Assembly (NCBI GenBank): GCA_023402175.1
Contig: JAEXCN010000281.1
Span: 1 to 10,336, forward strand
From: Pseudomonadota bacterium
GTDB taxonomy: Bacteria; Myxococcota_A; Polyangia; Polyangiales; Polyangiaceae
Direction of reading: 5' to 3'
Length of the DNA stretch: 10,336 nucleotides
Of this stretch, positions 1 through 6,575 are shown one piece after another. The notes below the pieces were generated by a model. That model was given only the letters and a program-made list of their open reading frames with translations, ran no database searches and was not told the DNA's origin. Positions within the stretch are counted from its first letter, which is position 1. Each line of letters starts with the position of its first letter. Position numbers and translations under genes: made by a program.

Positions 1-1077
1 GCTGCGGGCCGTGCGCTCGCCGAGGGGAGCGGGAACGGGGAGCGGCTGCCGGTCTCGCGCGCAGAGCAGGGCAGCCGCGCGGCCGGCCTGAAGGCGCTCA
101 TCCTCGACGACTCCGGACAGGTCGTCGAGACGAGAGACGTCGACGTCATCGCGGCCGCGCACCGCGATGGCAAGCGCTTCTGGGTGGAGCTGGACGATCG
201 CGTGCAGGAGGCAGACAAGCTGCTGCTCGAGATCCTCGGCATCCATCCGCTCGCGGTGGAGGACGTCTGGAACGACATCGGGATCCCGAAGGTCGAGGAC
301 TTCGGCGAGTACGTGCAGCTCGTCATGCACGGCGTCAGGGAAGAAGACGTCGCGGGCAGCGACATTCCGCTCGCGCTGACGGAGCTCGACATCCTGATCG
401 GGCGGAACTTCCTCGTGACGCATGCGCACGACGAGAAGGTGTGCGCGATCACGCCAGTCCTTGCAGAGATCGGGCGAAACGCGAGATTGCTCAAGAAGGG
501 TCCTGCGTGGATCGCCCATGCCGTCCTCGATCGGATGGTCGACGAGTACCTGCCGGTGGTGAACCGGTTCGAGGAGCAGATCGAGCTGATCGAGACCCAG
601 ATCCTCGAAGGCAAGTCACGCGACAGCGCCCACGGGATCATGCGCCAGGTGCTCCGCATCAAGCGGAGCCTGCAGATGCTCCGGCGGACGACGATCTCGC
701 AGCGCGAGATCCTCTCGCGGCTCGCGCGAGCGGAGTTCGACGAGATCCCGCGGGAAGCGATGCCGTTCTACCGGGACGTCTACGATCACTTCGCGCGCGT
801 GACCGAGCTGGTCGACAGCTACCGGGAGCTCGCGACCGGGCTCCTGGAGGCGCATTTCAGCATCCAGTCGCATCAGATGAACGAGATCATGAAGCGGCTG
901 ACGGTCATTTCGACGATCATGCTGCCGCTCTCGCTCGTCGCCGGCATCTACGGGATGAACTTCAAGAAGGTCTTCCCGGAGCTCGACTGGGAGTATGGGT
1001 ATTTCTATGCCCTGGGGCTGATGGCCGCGATCGCGTCGGGCATCATCGTGTACTTCAAGAAGAAGAAATGGCTCTGA
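1..1077 (+). CDS. corA: CorA-family magnesium/cobalt transport protein (5' end outside window)
   Basis: This is an inner-membrane divalent cation channel of the CorA family (2-TM-GxN), which works as a homopentamer and carries Mg2+ and often Co2+. The frame is open from base 1. Codons 30-59 (LKALILDDSG...FWVELDD) match the usual CorA N-terminal beta strands, so the GTG at 184 would cut into the domain. No ATG, GTG or TTG lies between base 1 and 184, so the real start is most likely left of the window. Visible landmarks are the 'HPLAVEDV' segment near bases 244-267, a long acidic/basic helical stalk, TM1 (about 904-963) ending in the signature YGMNF (GMN at 952-960), an acidic loop (PELDWEYG), TM2 (about 991-1056) and a basic KKKKWL tail. 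The GMN selectivity motif is intact, so the channel should work. The family is sure; the ion preference is not visible. Confidence 0.93.
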   Translation, partial: AAGRALAEGSGNGERLPVSRAEQGSRAAGLKALILDDSGQVVETRDVDVIAAAHRDGKRFWVELDDRVQEADKLLLEILGIHPLAVEDVWNDIGIPKVEDFGEYVQLVMHGVREEDVAGSDIPLALTELDILIGRNFLVTHAHDEKVCAITPVLAEIGRNARLLKKGPAWIAHAVLDRMVDEYLPVVNRFEEQIELIETQILEGKSRDSAHGIMRQVLRIKRSLQMLRRTTISQREILSRLARAEFDEIPREAMPFYRDVYDHFARVTELVDSYRELATGLLEAHFSIQSHQMNEIMKRLTVISTIMLPLSLVAGIYGMNFKKVFPELDWEYGYFYALGLMAAIASGIIVYFKKKKWL

Positions 1078-1094
1078 GAAGGAGCTCTTCCTTC
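1078..1094 (+). terminator. Short hairpin directly after corA stop
   Basis: GAAGGA, a 5-nt loop (GCTCT) and TCCTTC form a perfect 6-bp stem starting at the base after the corA stop codon. A G-T pair can extend it to 7 bp with a 3-nt loop. No T-run follows, so it is at best an attenuator or an mRNA 3'-end stabiliser. The kinase start is only about 20 bp further on, so read-through from corA is likely. Confidence 0.25.
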
Positions 1095-1114
1095 GGGTCG
1101 GCTATCATCGAGGC

Positions 1115-2512
1115 GTGAAGCGCCGGGTGGGCCGCTATGTCGTCTTCGAAGCGTTCGCGCGCGGCGGCATGGCGACTGTGCATCTCGGCCGGTTGTCTGC
1201 CGACCGAGGATTCTCGCGCCTCGTCGCGATCAAGATGCTCGCTCGCGACCACAGCGGCTCGAGCGTCTACGCACGCGCGCTCGAGGAGGAGGCGCGGATC
1301 GCTTCACGAATCCGTCATCCGAACGTCGTCCAGCCGCTCGACTTCGTCGTCGACGGCGAGGACCTCTTCGTCGTCATGGAGTACGTCCACGGCGTCGCGC
1401 TGTCGCAGCTCCTCGCCGCGAGCGAGCACGACGGGCAGCCGATGCCGGCAGCGGTCAGCGTCGCGATCATTGCCGACGCCCTCAAGGGGCTGCACGCAGC
1501 GCACGAAGCGACCGATGAACTAGGGCGGCTGCTCGGCGTCGTACACCGGGACGTCTCTCCGCAGAACATCCTGGTCGGCGTGGACGGCGTCGCGCGCCTC
1601 GCCGACTTCGGGATCGCGAAGGTGATGCGAAGCGCCGAGCGCACGCAGACGGGCATCGTCAAAGGCAAGCTCGCGTACATGCCGCCGGAGCAGCTCCGCG
1701 GATTGCCGCTCACCCGGCAGGCGGACGTCTTCTCGCTCGGTGCCGTGCTCGCCGAGTCGCTCTCCGGGATCAGCCCGAAGCCCACGGACGAACAGCCCAC
1801 GAAGTGGCTGTCCGCGGCGATCGCTTCCATCCAGGATGCGGCATTGCTCGACGTCGTGCGTGTCGCGACGAAGCCGGATCCGCGCGATCGATTCGCGACC
1901 GCCTCCGAGATGGGAGCCGCGCTCGCAGCGGCGATGGTCCCTGCGGGCGTGGAGGCCGTCACCGATCGCGTGACGGTGCTCGCAGGTGACGAGATCGATC
2001 AACGAAGCGAGCTCGTTCGGCGCGTCGAGGCGGCCTCCCTCGACGACGTTCCGCCGACGACATCGGGCGAGGTCGCGGCGGTTCAGTCCGGCGATCCGCG
2101 CCCGTCCGCGCGCCCGCCCGCGCGGCCCTCCGCTCCGCCTGCGCGGAAGAAGCAGGCCTCGTCGCCGAGGCCGATCGTCCTGTTCCTCTCCGGCGCGCTC
2201 ATCGCTGCTGCCGGCGTCGTTGCGTATGCGCGACTCGCTCAGCCGTCATCGCGACACGACGCGAACGAATCGTCGGAGTTCCCTCCGCCGCCTGTCCTCG
2301 CGACGGAGAACGTGCCGAACAACGCGCCTGCGCCCTCGGCGGCGGCGTCGGTGGGCGAACGTCGTCCCGTTTCGCCGCCGCCGGCTGCCACCAAGAACCC
2401 GCCGCGAGCTCGGACACGGACGACGCAGAAGACACCGCACCCCGGGTGCGATCCGCCGTTCCGGATCGACTCCGAAGGCAAGAAACACTACCGGCCAGAG
2501 TGCCTCGAGTGA
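1115..2512 (+). CDS. Membrane-anchored Hanks-type serine/threonine protein kinase
   Basis: This 465-residue kinase should phosphorylate Ser/Thr on cytoplasmic proteins. The catalytic domain spans about residues 7-275: a glycine-rich loop (ARGGMATV, 15-22), VAIK with catalytic Lys40, an alpha-C glutamate in LEEEAR, HRDVSPQN (His144, Arg145, Asp146, Asn151), DFG (164-166), an activation loop with TQTG and KGKLAYMPPEQ (to 193), and DVFSLG. All key residues are present, so it should be active. A Pro/Ala/Ser-rich linker (about 318-352) leads to one membrane helix (about 353-374) and a roughly 90-residue Pro-rich tail, predicted outside the cytoplasm, ending in a two-cysteine motif (GCDPPFRID...RPECLE). 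GTG at 1115 is taken as the start; the ribosome site is poor (GAGG only 1 nt away), and GTG at 1127 is an alternative that costs four residues. The gene lies 37 bp after corA, and its stop overlaps the next start. The substrate is unknown. Confidence 0.93.
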   Translation: MKRRVGRYVVFEAFARGGMATVHLGRLSADRGFSRLVAIKMLARDHSGSSVYARALEEEARIASRIRHPNVVQPLDFVVDGEDLFVVMEYVHGVALSQLLAASEHDGQPMPAAVSVAIIADALKGLHAAHEATDELGRLLGVVHRDVSPQNILVGVDGVARLADFGIAKVMRSAERTQTGIVKGKLAYMPPEQLRGLPLTRQADVFSLGAVLAESLSGISPKPTDEQPTKWLSAAIASIQDAALLDVVRVATKPDPRDRFATASEMGAALAAAMVPAGVEAVTDRVTVLAGDEIDQRSELVRRVEAASLDDVPPTTSGEVAAVQSGDPRPSARPPARPSAPPARKKQASSPRPIVLFLSGALIAAAGVVAYARLAQPSSRHDANESSEFPPPPVLATENVPNNAPAPSAAASVGERRPVSPPPAATKNPPRARTRTTQKTPHPGCDPPFRIDSEGKKHYRPECLE

Positions 2513-3336
2513 TGTCGACCATTCAGTCGCGCAGCGCACCGACACGTAATCTCCGCTGGCTCGGCGCGACGTTCGCCGCGCTCGTCGTCCTCGTCGCGCC
2601 CGCGGTTTCGCGCGCCGACAACGCGGAGTGTGTGAAGGGCTTCGACCGAGGGACTGCCGCGCGCGAGCAGGGAAAGCTCCGTGAGGCGCGCAAGCATTTC
2701 GTCACGTGCGCCGCGGACACGTGCTCGAAGACGCTCCGCGTCGATTGCGCGAAGCTGCTCGACGACGTCGACGCGAGCATGCCCACGGTCGTCTTCGGAG
2801 CGAAGGACGGTCGCGATGCGGACCTGTTCGACGTGATCGTCTACGTCGACGGCGAGCGCGTCGTCGGTCACGACCAGGGCAAGGCCGTGCCGTACGATCC
2901 GGGACCTCACGTCGTCCGCTTCGAGCGTGACGGCTCGAAGCCGATCGAGGAGAAGGTGCTGCTCCGGGCAGGGGAGCGCAATCGAGCGATCATCGCGAGG
3001 TTCACCTCGGAAGATCCGGCCCTCGCGATTTCACCGAAGAAGGACGATGCTTCGACGCGCCCGTCCCCGAGCTCCGTTCCGGCGTCCTCGCTCGTTCTCG
3101 GGGCGATCGGCGTCGGCGCTGTCGGGAGCTTCGTGTTCTTCGCGCTCACCGGCAATCAGGAGAGGGATCGCCTCCAGATGACGTGCGCGCCGTCGTGCAC
3201 GGACGCGGACGTCTCGTCACTCCGTACGAGCTACATCGCCGCGGACGTCTCGCTGGGCGTCGGCATCCTCGCCCTCGGCCTCGCGACGTACTTCCTCCTC
3301 ACGAACGACTCGCCCCATCGAGCGGCCTGGCGCTGA
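2512..3336 (+). CDS. Exported two-TM protein with PEGA-like domain, myxobacterial type
   Basis: The protein has 274 residues and a Sec signal peptide (hydrophobic 17-32, likely cut after Ala35 in VSRA-DNAEC). The mature N-terminus, about 36-85, is a helical cysteine-containing segment (C40, C66, C71, C79) with the wording GKLREARKHFVTCA...C, resembling a TPR-like helical hairpin. Residues about 90-165 form a beta-rich unit (IVYVDGERV...YDPGPHVVRFERDG) like PEGA or carboxypeptidase-regulatory domains. A Ser/Pro linker follows, then a hydrophobic helix (about 193-213), a loop with two cysteines (TCAPSC) and a second hydrophobic helix (about 243-263). I know this architecture as a recurrent protein of myxobacteria with no assigned function. 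ATG at 2512 was chosen because it gives the signal peptide at once and overlaps the kinase TGA (TGATG), which implies translational coupling. It probably acts in the envelope together with the kinase. Confidence 0.82.
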   Translation: MSTIQSRSAPTRNLRWLGATFAALVVLVAPAVSRADNAECVKGFDRGTAAREQGKLREARKHFVTCAADTCSKTLRVDCAKLLDDVDASMPTVVFGAKDGRDADLFDVIVYVDGERVVGHDQGKAVPYDPGPHVVRFERDGSKPIEEKVLLRAGERNRAIIARFTSEDPALAISPKKDDASTRPSPSSVPASSLVLGAIGVGAVGSFVFFALTGNQERDRLQMTCAPSCTDADVSSLRTSYIAADVSLGVGILALGLATYFLLTNDSPHRAAWR

Positions 3337-3339
3337 CGT

Positions 3340-4686
3340 TCATCCGGGGTGCTTCGCGCGCACCATCTGGAAGTATCGCCGTCCGATGCCGCTCGCCGCA
3401 GCCGCGCGCGTCACGTTCCCTCCGTGCTGCGCGAGCATGTAGCTCGTGTAGCGGCGCTCGAACTCGTCGATCACCTTCTGGCGGGCCGTGGTCATCGGCT
3501 GACCGGATCGGATGATCTCCTCGATCGCGTCGGCCTGCACCGGAGACGGCGGCACCGTCGACGGATGCCCGTGCATGGCGGGCTCGAAGTCGCCGAGCGC
3601 GAGCTGGCGAGCGACGGCGTTTGCGAGCTCACGGATGTTCCCCGGCCAGTCGTAGCTCTCGAACCGCTGCACGACGTCGGGCGAGAGATCCGCCTCGTTG
3701 CCTCCGAGGCGGCTCCAGAAGAAGCGCGTGAGGAACGCGATGTCACCCTGACGACGCCGCAGGGCAGGGAGATCGAGCCGCGCCACGGCGAGCCGGTAGT
3801 AGAGGTCATCGCGGAAGCGACGCGCAGAGACCTCGCGATCGAGGTCGCGGCGCGTGGCGGCGATCACGCGCACGTCGAGCCGGATCATCTGCGTGCCGCC
3901 GACGCGGCGGATTTCCTTCTTCTCGAGCGCACGGAGGAGCTTCGCCTGCAGCGCGAGATCGAGGTCGCCGATCTCGTCGATGAAGAGCGTTCCACCGTTC
4001 GCCTCCTCGAAGAGGCCGTGCCGTGTCGAGACGGCGCCAGTGAACGCGCCGCGCTCGTGCCCGAAGAGCTCGCCTTCGAGGAGCGTGGGCGAGATCGTGG
4101 TGCAGTCCATGACCATGAACGGTCCGCCGCGTCGCGCGCTCCGATCGTGGAGCGACTCGGCGAGGACCTCCTTGCCGGTGCCGGTCTCGCCCTCGATGAG
4201 GACCGCGACGTCGGCGTTCGCGACCCGCTCGAAGATGGGATAGAGCGCGCGCATCTCGGGGCTTATGCCGATGACGCGCGCGAAACAGCCCTCGCTCGAC
4301 GTCGGCACGGTGTGCACCGCCCCGTCGGTGTCGAAGCGGATTCGCGTGTCGCCGAGACGGACGATCTCTCCCGGCCTGATCCAGGCGTCGCGGACGCGGA
4401 TCTCTCCGATGAACGTCCCGTTGCGCGATCCGAGGTCGACGATCCGCACGCCGTCGGTACTACCTTCGACGGCTGCGTGGCGACGCGAGGCCGAACGATC
4501 GACCAGCGGGATGTCACATGCCGGGCTCTGTCCGATGAGCACGCGTCGCGTCACGACGTCGTCGATCTGGAAACGCTTGCCGCGGTCGGGGCCGTCGAGG
4601 ATCTCGAGAATCCACGTCGTCGAGCTCGCGGAAGGAAGGGCACCACGTTGCGCGAGCTGGGTCGTCAGCTCCTCGTCGGTCAGCAT
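3340..4686 (-). CDS. FHA-domain sigma-54-dependent transcriptional activator (enhancer-binding protein)
   Basis: This 448-residue cytoplasmic activator should remodel sigma-54 RNA polymerase by ATP hydrolysis. Residues about 24-120 are an FHA domain (IGQSPACDIPL, SRRHA, DLGSRNGTF), which binds phosphothreonine; there is no receiver domain. The AAA+ domain (about 135-365) has Walker A GETGTGKE (166-173), the sigma-54 contact loop GAFTGA (213-218), Walker B FIDEIGDL (235-242), FRDDLYYRL (291-299) with the arginine finger region, and WPGNIREL (347-354). A Fis-type helix-turn-helix closes the protein (about 420-445, GNVTRAAAASGIGRRYF). ATG at 4686 is preferred: GAGGCGAG lies 3 nt before it, while the longer reading starts at a TTG (4716) with no better support. 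It lies 34 bp after the cysteine-rich lipoprotein gene and converges on the kinase operon with a 3 bp gap. Its input may be a phosphorylated protein made by a Ser/Thr kinase; target promoters are unknown. Confidence 0.95.
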   Translation of the reverse strand: MLTDEELTTQLAQRGALPSASSTTWILEILDGPDRGKRFQIDDVVTRRVLIGQSPACDIPLVDRSASRRHAAVEGSTDGVRIVDLGSRNGTFIGEIRVRDAWIRPGEIVRLGDTRIRFDTDGAVHTVPTSSEGCFARVIGISPEMRALYPIFERVANADVAVLIEGETGTGKEVLAESLHDRSARRGGPFMVMDCTTISPTLLEGELFGHERGAFTGAVSTRHGLFEEANGGTLFIDEIGDLDLALQAKLLRALEKKEIRRVGGTQMIRLDVRVIAATRRDLDREVSARRFRDDLYYRLAVARLDLPALRRRQGDIAFLTRFFWSRLGGNEADLSPDVVQRFESYDWPGNIRELANAVARQLALGDFEPAMHGHPSTVPPSPVQADAIEEIIRSGQPMTTARQKVIDEFERRYTSYMLAQHGGNVTRAAAASGIGRRYFQMVRAKHPG

Positions 4687-4720
4687 CGTCTCGCCTCGGT
4701 AGCGCTCTCGGCGCAAGCTC

Positions 4721-5293
4721 TCAATTGCACTGGTACAGGTTCTTCACTCCGCCGGCGGAGGGGTTGCAGGTCTTCGGCGCCTTGCAGTCACCCTCGTCGG
4801 GGTGACAGATCGGGATCTGATCGCGCTTGCATCCGTTCATGCAACGGCTCGAATCCGTCTGGACGTCCCAGCAGCACGCGCCGCCGAAGTCGGCGCATGC
4901 CGAGGTGCGATCGCATCCGATCCAGAAGCCCGTTCCGACGCCGCACTGAGCGGGGGTGGTGCATTTCGTGGTGTCTTCGAAGTCGTCCACGCAGCAGCCC
5001 ATCGTCGGCCCCGCGCACGTCGTCGCGCCGCAGTCGTATCCCTTCGTCGACGAGTCGCGCCCAGCGTCGTCCGGACTGCTCGAACCGTCGGTTTCGCTCG
5101 AACCGTCGGTGTCGGTCGACCCGCTGGATCCGTCCGAGCCGGGCGTGCTTCGGTCCTCGGCTCCGCCGTCCCGTGGCCCGCTCTGGAGATCCGACCAGCC
5201 GGAGACGATGGTGCAGGCGGAGAGGAGCGCCAGGCCGCAGCTCGCCAATCCAGTGGCGAGCAAGGCTCGTCGTCGTCCGCGCTCAGAACGCAT
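4721..5293 (-). CDS. Cysteine-rich lipoprotein with Ser/Thr/Asp/Gly linker, unknown function
   Basis: This is a 190-residue exported protein. A basic start (RSERGRRR) and a hydrophobic stretch end in a lipobox, LLSAC, with Cys27 as the lipid site. Residues about 38-84 form a low-complexity linker rich in Ser, Asp, Gly and Thr, partly made of a six-residue repeat (DTDGSS, ETDGSS). The C-terminal part, about 86-190, contains 16 cysteines, including two CC pairs (100-101 and 140-141), enough for eight disulfides, and the spacing suggests repeated small knotted modules (CCVDDFEDTTKC and CCWDVQTDSSRC are similar). ATG at 5293 is preferred over the TTG two codons upstream, although no good ribosome site is seen. 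It sits 198 bp after the SUMF1-like gene and 34 bp before the FHA activator, so it may share a transcript with the latter. I do not recognise a named family. Similar anchored cysteine-rich proteins are common in Polyangiales. Confidence 0.85.
   Translation of the reverse strand: MRSERGRRRALLATGLASCGLALLSACTIVSGWSDLQSGPRDGGAEDRSTPGSDGSSGSTDTDGSSETDGSSSPDDAGRDSSTKGYDCGATTCAGPTMGCCVDDFEDTTKCTTPAQCGVGTGFWIGCDRTSACADFGGACCWDVQTDSSRCMNGCKRDQIPICHPDEGDCKAPKTCNPSAGGVKNLYQCN
5079..5114. repeat. 18-bp tandem duplication inside the lipoprotein linker
   Basis: Two 18-bp copies (5079-5096 and 5097-5114) differ at one base. On the minus strand they encode consecutive DTDGSS-like and ETDGSS-like units of the linker. 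The repeat keeps the frame, as expected if linker length changes by slippage in whole units. Confidence 0.8.
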
Positions 5294-5491
5294 ACCCAAT
5301 CATGGTGGCTGCTCGGCACCAGCATGTAAAGACGAGCTTCGGCCGTCGACCTTGCTGGACGGGGAGTGCAGCGCGCGTGCCGCGCGAGCGGGCGCCGAGC
5401 CCACGCGAATCGCGCGGGAGTCAGGGGTGATGGCGCGCGGACTGATGCGAAGCGATCCTTCGCAGCCGCGTCCGCGCGCGATCCAGTGTGT
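5294..5491. other. Intergenic gap of 198 bp between SUMF1-like and cysteine-rich lipoprotein genes
   Basis: No convincing small gene is seen. The gap holds the 7-bp hairpin at 5446-5464 and a second GC hairpin at 5372-5386 (CGCGCG, loop TGC, CGCGCG). Neither has a T-run. The lipoprotein gene probably has its own promoter here on the minus strand, but I could not pick out a -35/-10 pair. Confidence 0.5.
5446..5464 (-). terminator. Candidate terminator hairpin after the SUMF1-like gene
   Basis: TGCGAAG and CTTCGCA make a perfect 7-bp stem around a 5-nt loop, 27 bp beyond the stop codon of the SUMF1-like gene. On the minus strand the sequence after the stem is TCAGTCC, with no T-run. It is the strongest hairpin in this gap and may end or trim that transcript. 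Confidence 0.4.
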
Positions 5492-6403
5492 TCAGCGAGC
5501 CGCGACCTCGCGCGGCGGTGCGTCCTTGCAGCACCGCGTCCCGGTCTCCGCGCCGTTGTACACGTCGTTGTGGCCGACCTGGAATTGACGGCACGCGTGA
5601 CGGCTCGGGATCCACCAGGAGCCTTTGAGGACTTCCTTCCAGCCCATCTTGTTGCCCATGCCGCGCCCGTCCGCCTGGACCCACTCCTCGACGTTGCCGG
5701 CCATGTCCTGCACGCCGAACGGGCTCGCGCACTTCTCGTGCGAGCCGACGACGGAGCGATGGTCCACGAGCCGACCCGGCTTGCCGATGTTCTCGCTGAT
5801 CTCGACGTTGCACGCGGCCGGGCTCCGCTCCCAGCCGTAGGGATAGGGCCGCATCTCTTCGCCCTCGCAGGCGAACTGCCACTCGCTCTCTCGGCAGAGG
5901 CGGCCACCTTCGGACTCGCAGAGCTTCTTCGAGCTGGTCCACGACATGAAGTGCCGCGGCAGGTTCGTGTCGGGCTCGGCGCGCTCCGTCGCGTCGATGC
6001 AGTAGCGCATGTGGACGCGCTCCTTCGACTTGCAGACGGACTTCGCGTAGCGCGCGCAGCGGAAGTGGTGATAGCGGCTCTCGGGCGGATCCATCCACTC
6101 GAGGCACTTCTGCTCGACGTCGGGACAGTAGTCGCCTTCGACGAGCACCATCCCTGCTGGGCATGCGTTCGCGTCGCCGTTCTTCTTCGCGTCCTTCGCG
6201 TTCGGCGCGCTCTTGCTCTCGGGAGGAGCAGACGAGACCGTCGCGATCGCGAGCGTCGCGGAAGCGACCGGCACCCGAGACTCGGCGGCCTCCTTGCGCG
6301 CGGGCTGCGTTCGCGCGCACGCTGGAGCGAGCCATCCCGTCAGGACGAGTCCGAAGGAGATCGAGGCAACAGTGCCCCACGTACGGGCGGGCGGGTGCTT
6401 CAT
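5492..6403 (-). CDS. Exported SUMF1/formylglycine-generating-enzyme-like protein, cysteine-rich myxobacterial type
   Basis: The 303-residue product has an N-terminal signal (hydrophobic 10-26) ending in LAPAC, where Cys29 could be a lipid site; the lipobox is imperfect (Pro at -2), so plain Sec cleavage is also possible. An Ala/Ser/Lys linker runs to about 78. The rest is a SUMF1/FGE-sulfatase fold: CPAGMVLVEGDYC (81-93), YCIDATE (134-140), GGRLCRESEWQFACEG (166-181), PYPYGW (186-191), GNVEEWV (236-242), KGSWW (260-264) and TGTRCC (287-292). Fourteen cysteines lie in the mature part. Of the two cysteines that work in true formylglycine-generating enzymes, one may match Cys271 (SRHACR), while the other has no evident counterpart, so sulfatase activation is doubtful. 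Most non-catalytic members of this fold bind or scaffold. No sulfatase gene is in the window. The ATG at 6403 has no clear ribosome site and a hairpin close upstream. Confidence 0.88.
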   Translation of the reverse strand: MKHPPARTWGTVASISFGLVLTGWLAPACARTQPARKEAAESRVPVASATLAIATVSSAPPESKSAPNAKDAKKNGDANACPAGMVLVEGDYCPDVEQKCLEWMDPPESRYHHFRCARYAKSVCKSKERVHMRYCIDATERAEPDTNLPRHFMSWTSSKKLCESEGGRLCRESEWQFACEGEEMRPYPYGWERSPAACNVEISENIGKPGRLVDHRSVVGSHEKCASPFGVQDMAGNVEEWVQADGRGMGNKMGWKEVLKGSWWIPSRHACRQFQVGHNDVYNGAETGTRCCKDAPPREVAAR

Positions 6404-6575
6404 CGGAGCGACGAGCCGTAACCCAGCTCGTGAGGGGCGACCACGAAAACCGTTCCCGCGCGCACGTAAAAATTCGGATCGTTGCTGCTCCGATGATCAG
6501 TGCGGGCGGCTCTGGTGACGAGGGCTGGCGGCATCGCACCGCCGAGCATCCGTGCACGATACAAACTTCGAGCCG
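6404..6575. other. Intergenic gap of 172 bp upstream of the SUMF1-like gene
   Basis: The gap has a relatively AT-rich patch around 6467-6478 (GTAAAAATTCGG), the kind of place a minus-strand promoter could lie. It contains two inverted repeats: 6411-6431 (see its own entry) and 6527-6543 (GGCGG, 7-nt loop, CCGCC), which lies 32 bp after the propeller lipoprotein stop without a T-run. No small gene is supported. Confidence 0.45.
6411..6431 (-). promoter_or_regulatory. Leader hairpin just upstream of the SUMF1-like start codon
   Basis: ACGAGC and GCTCGT form a 6-bp stem with a 9-nt loop. On the minus strand it ends 7 nt before the ATG at 6403, covering the place where a ribosome site would be. 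It could modulate translation, but short stems like this arise by chance in GC-rich DNA. Confidence 0.25.

Noticed and set aside
5372..5386. CGCGCG-TGC-CGCGCG hairpin as an intrinsic terminator
   Set aside because: It has no T-run and simple CG alternation is common by chance here; it is mentioned only within the intergenic entry.
3349..5430. A 693-codon open frame on the + strand opposite the FHA activator and cysteine-rich lipoprotein genes
   Set aside because: The translation is Arg/Val/Glu/Asp-rich with no domain, and the opposite strand has unmistakable FHA, AAA+ and Fis motifs. Long antisense frames are expected at this GC content.
4837..5907. A 356-codon minus-strand frame running across the lipoprotein and SUMF1-like genes
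   Set aside because: It is a different frame of the same strand with Arg/Ala/Ser-rich composition and no recognisable motif; it spans the end of one well-supported gene and most of another.
6359..6375. GCAACAGTGCC as an inverse sigma-54 promoter (GC and GG elements)
   Set aside because: The spacing between the two elements is wrong (2 nt instead of 5) and it lies inside coding sequence.
6404..6480. A GGAAC string on the minus strand (about 6447-6451) as an ECF-sigma -35 element for the SUMF1-like gene
   Set aside because: No matching -10 element was found at the usual spacing, so the promoter is not supported.
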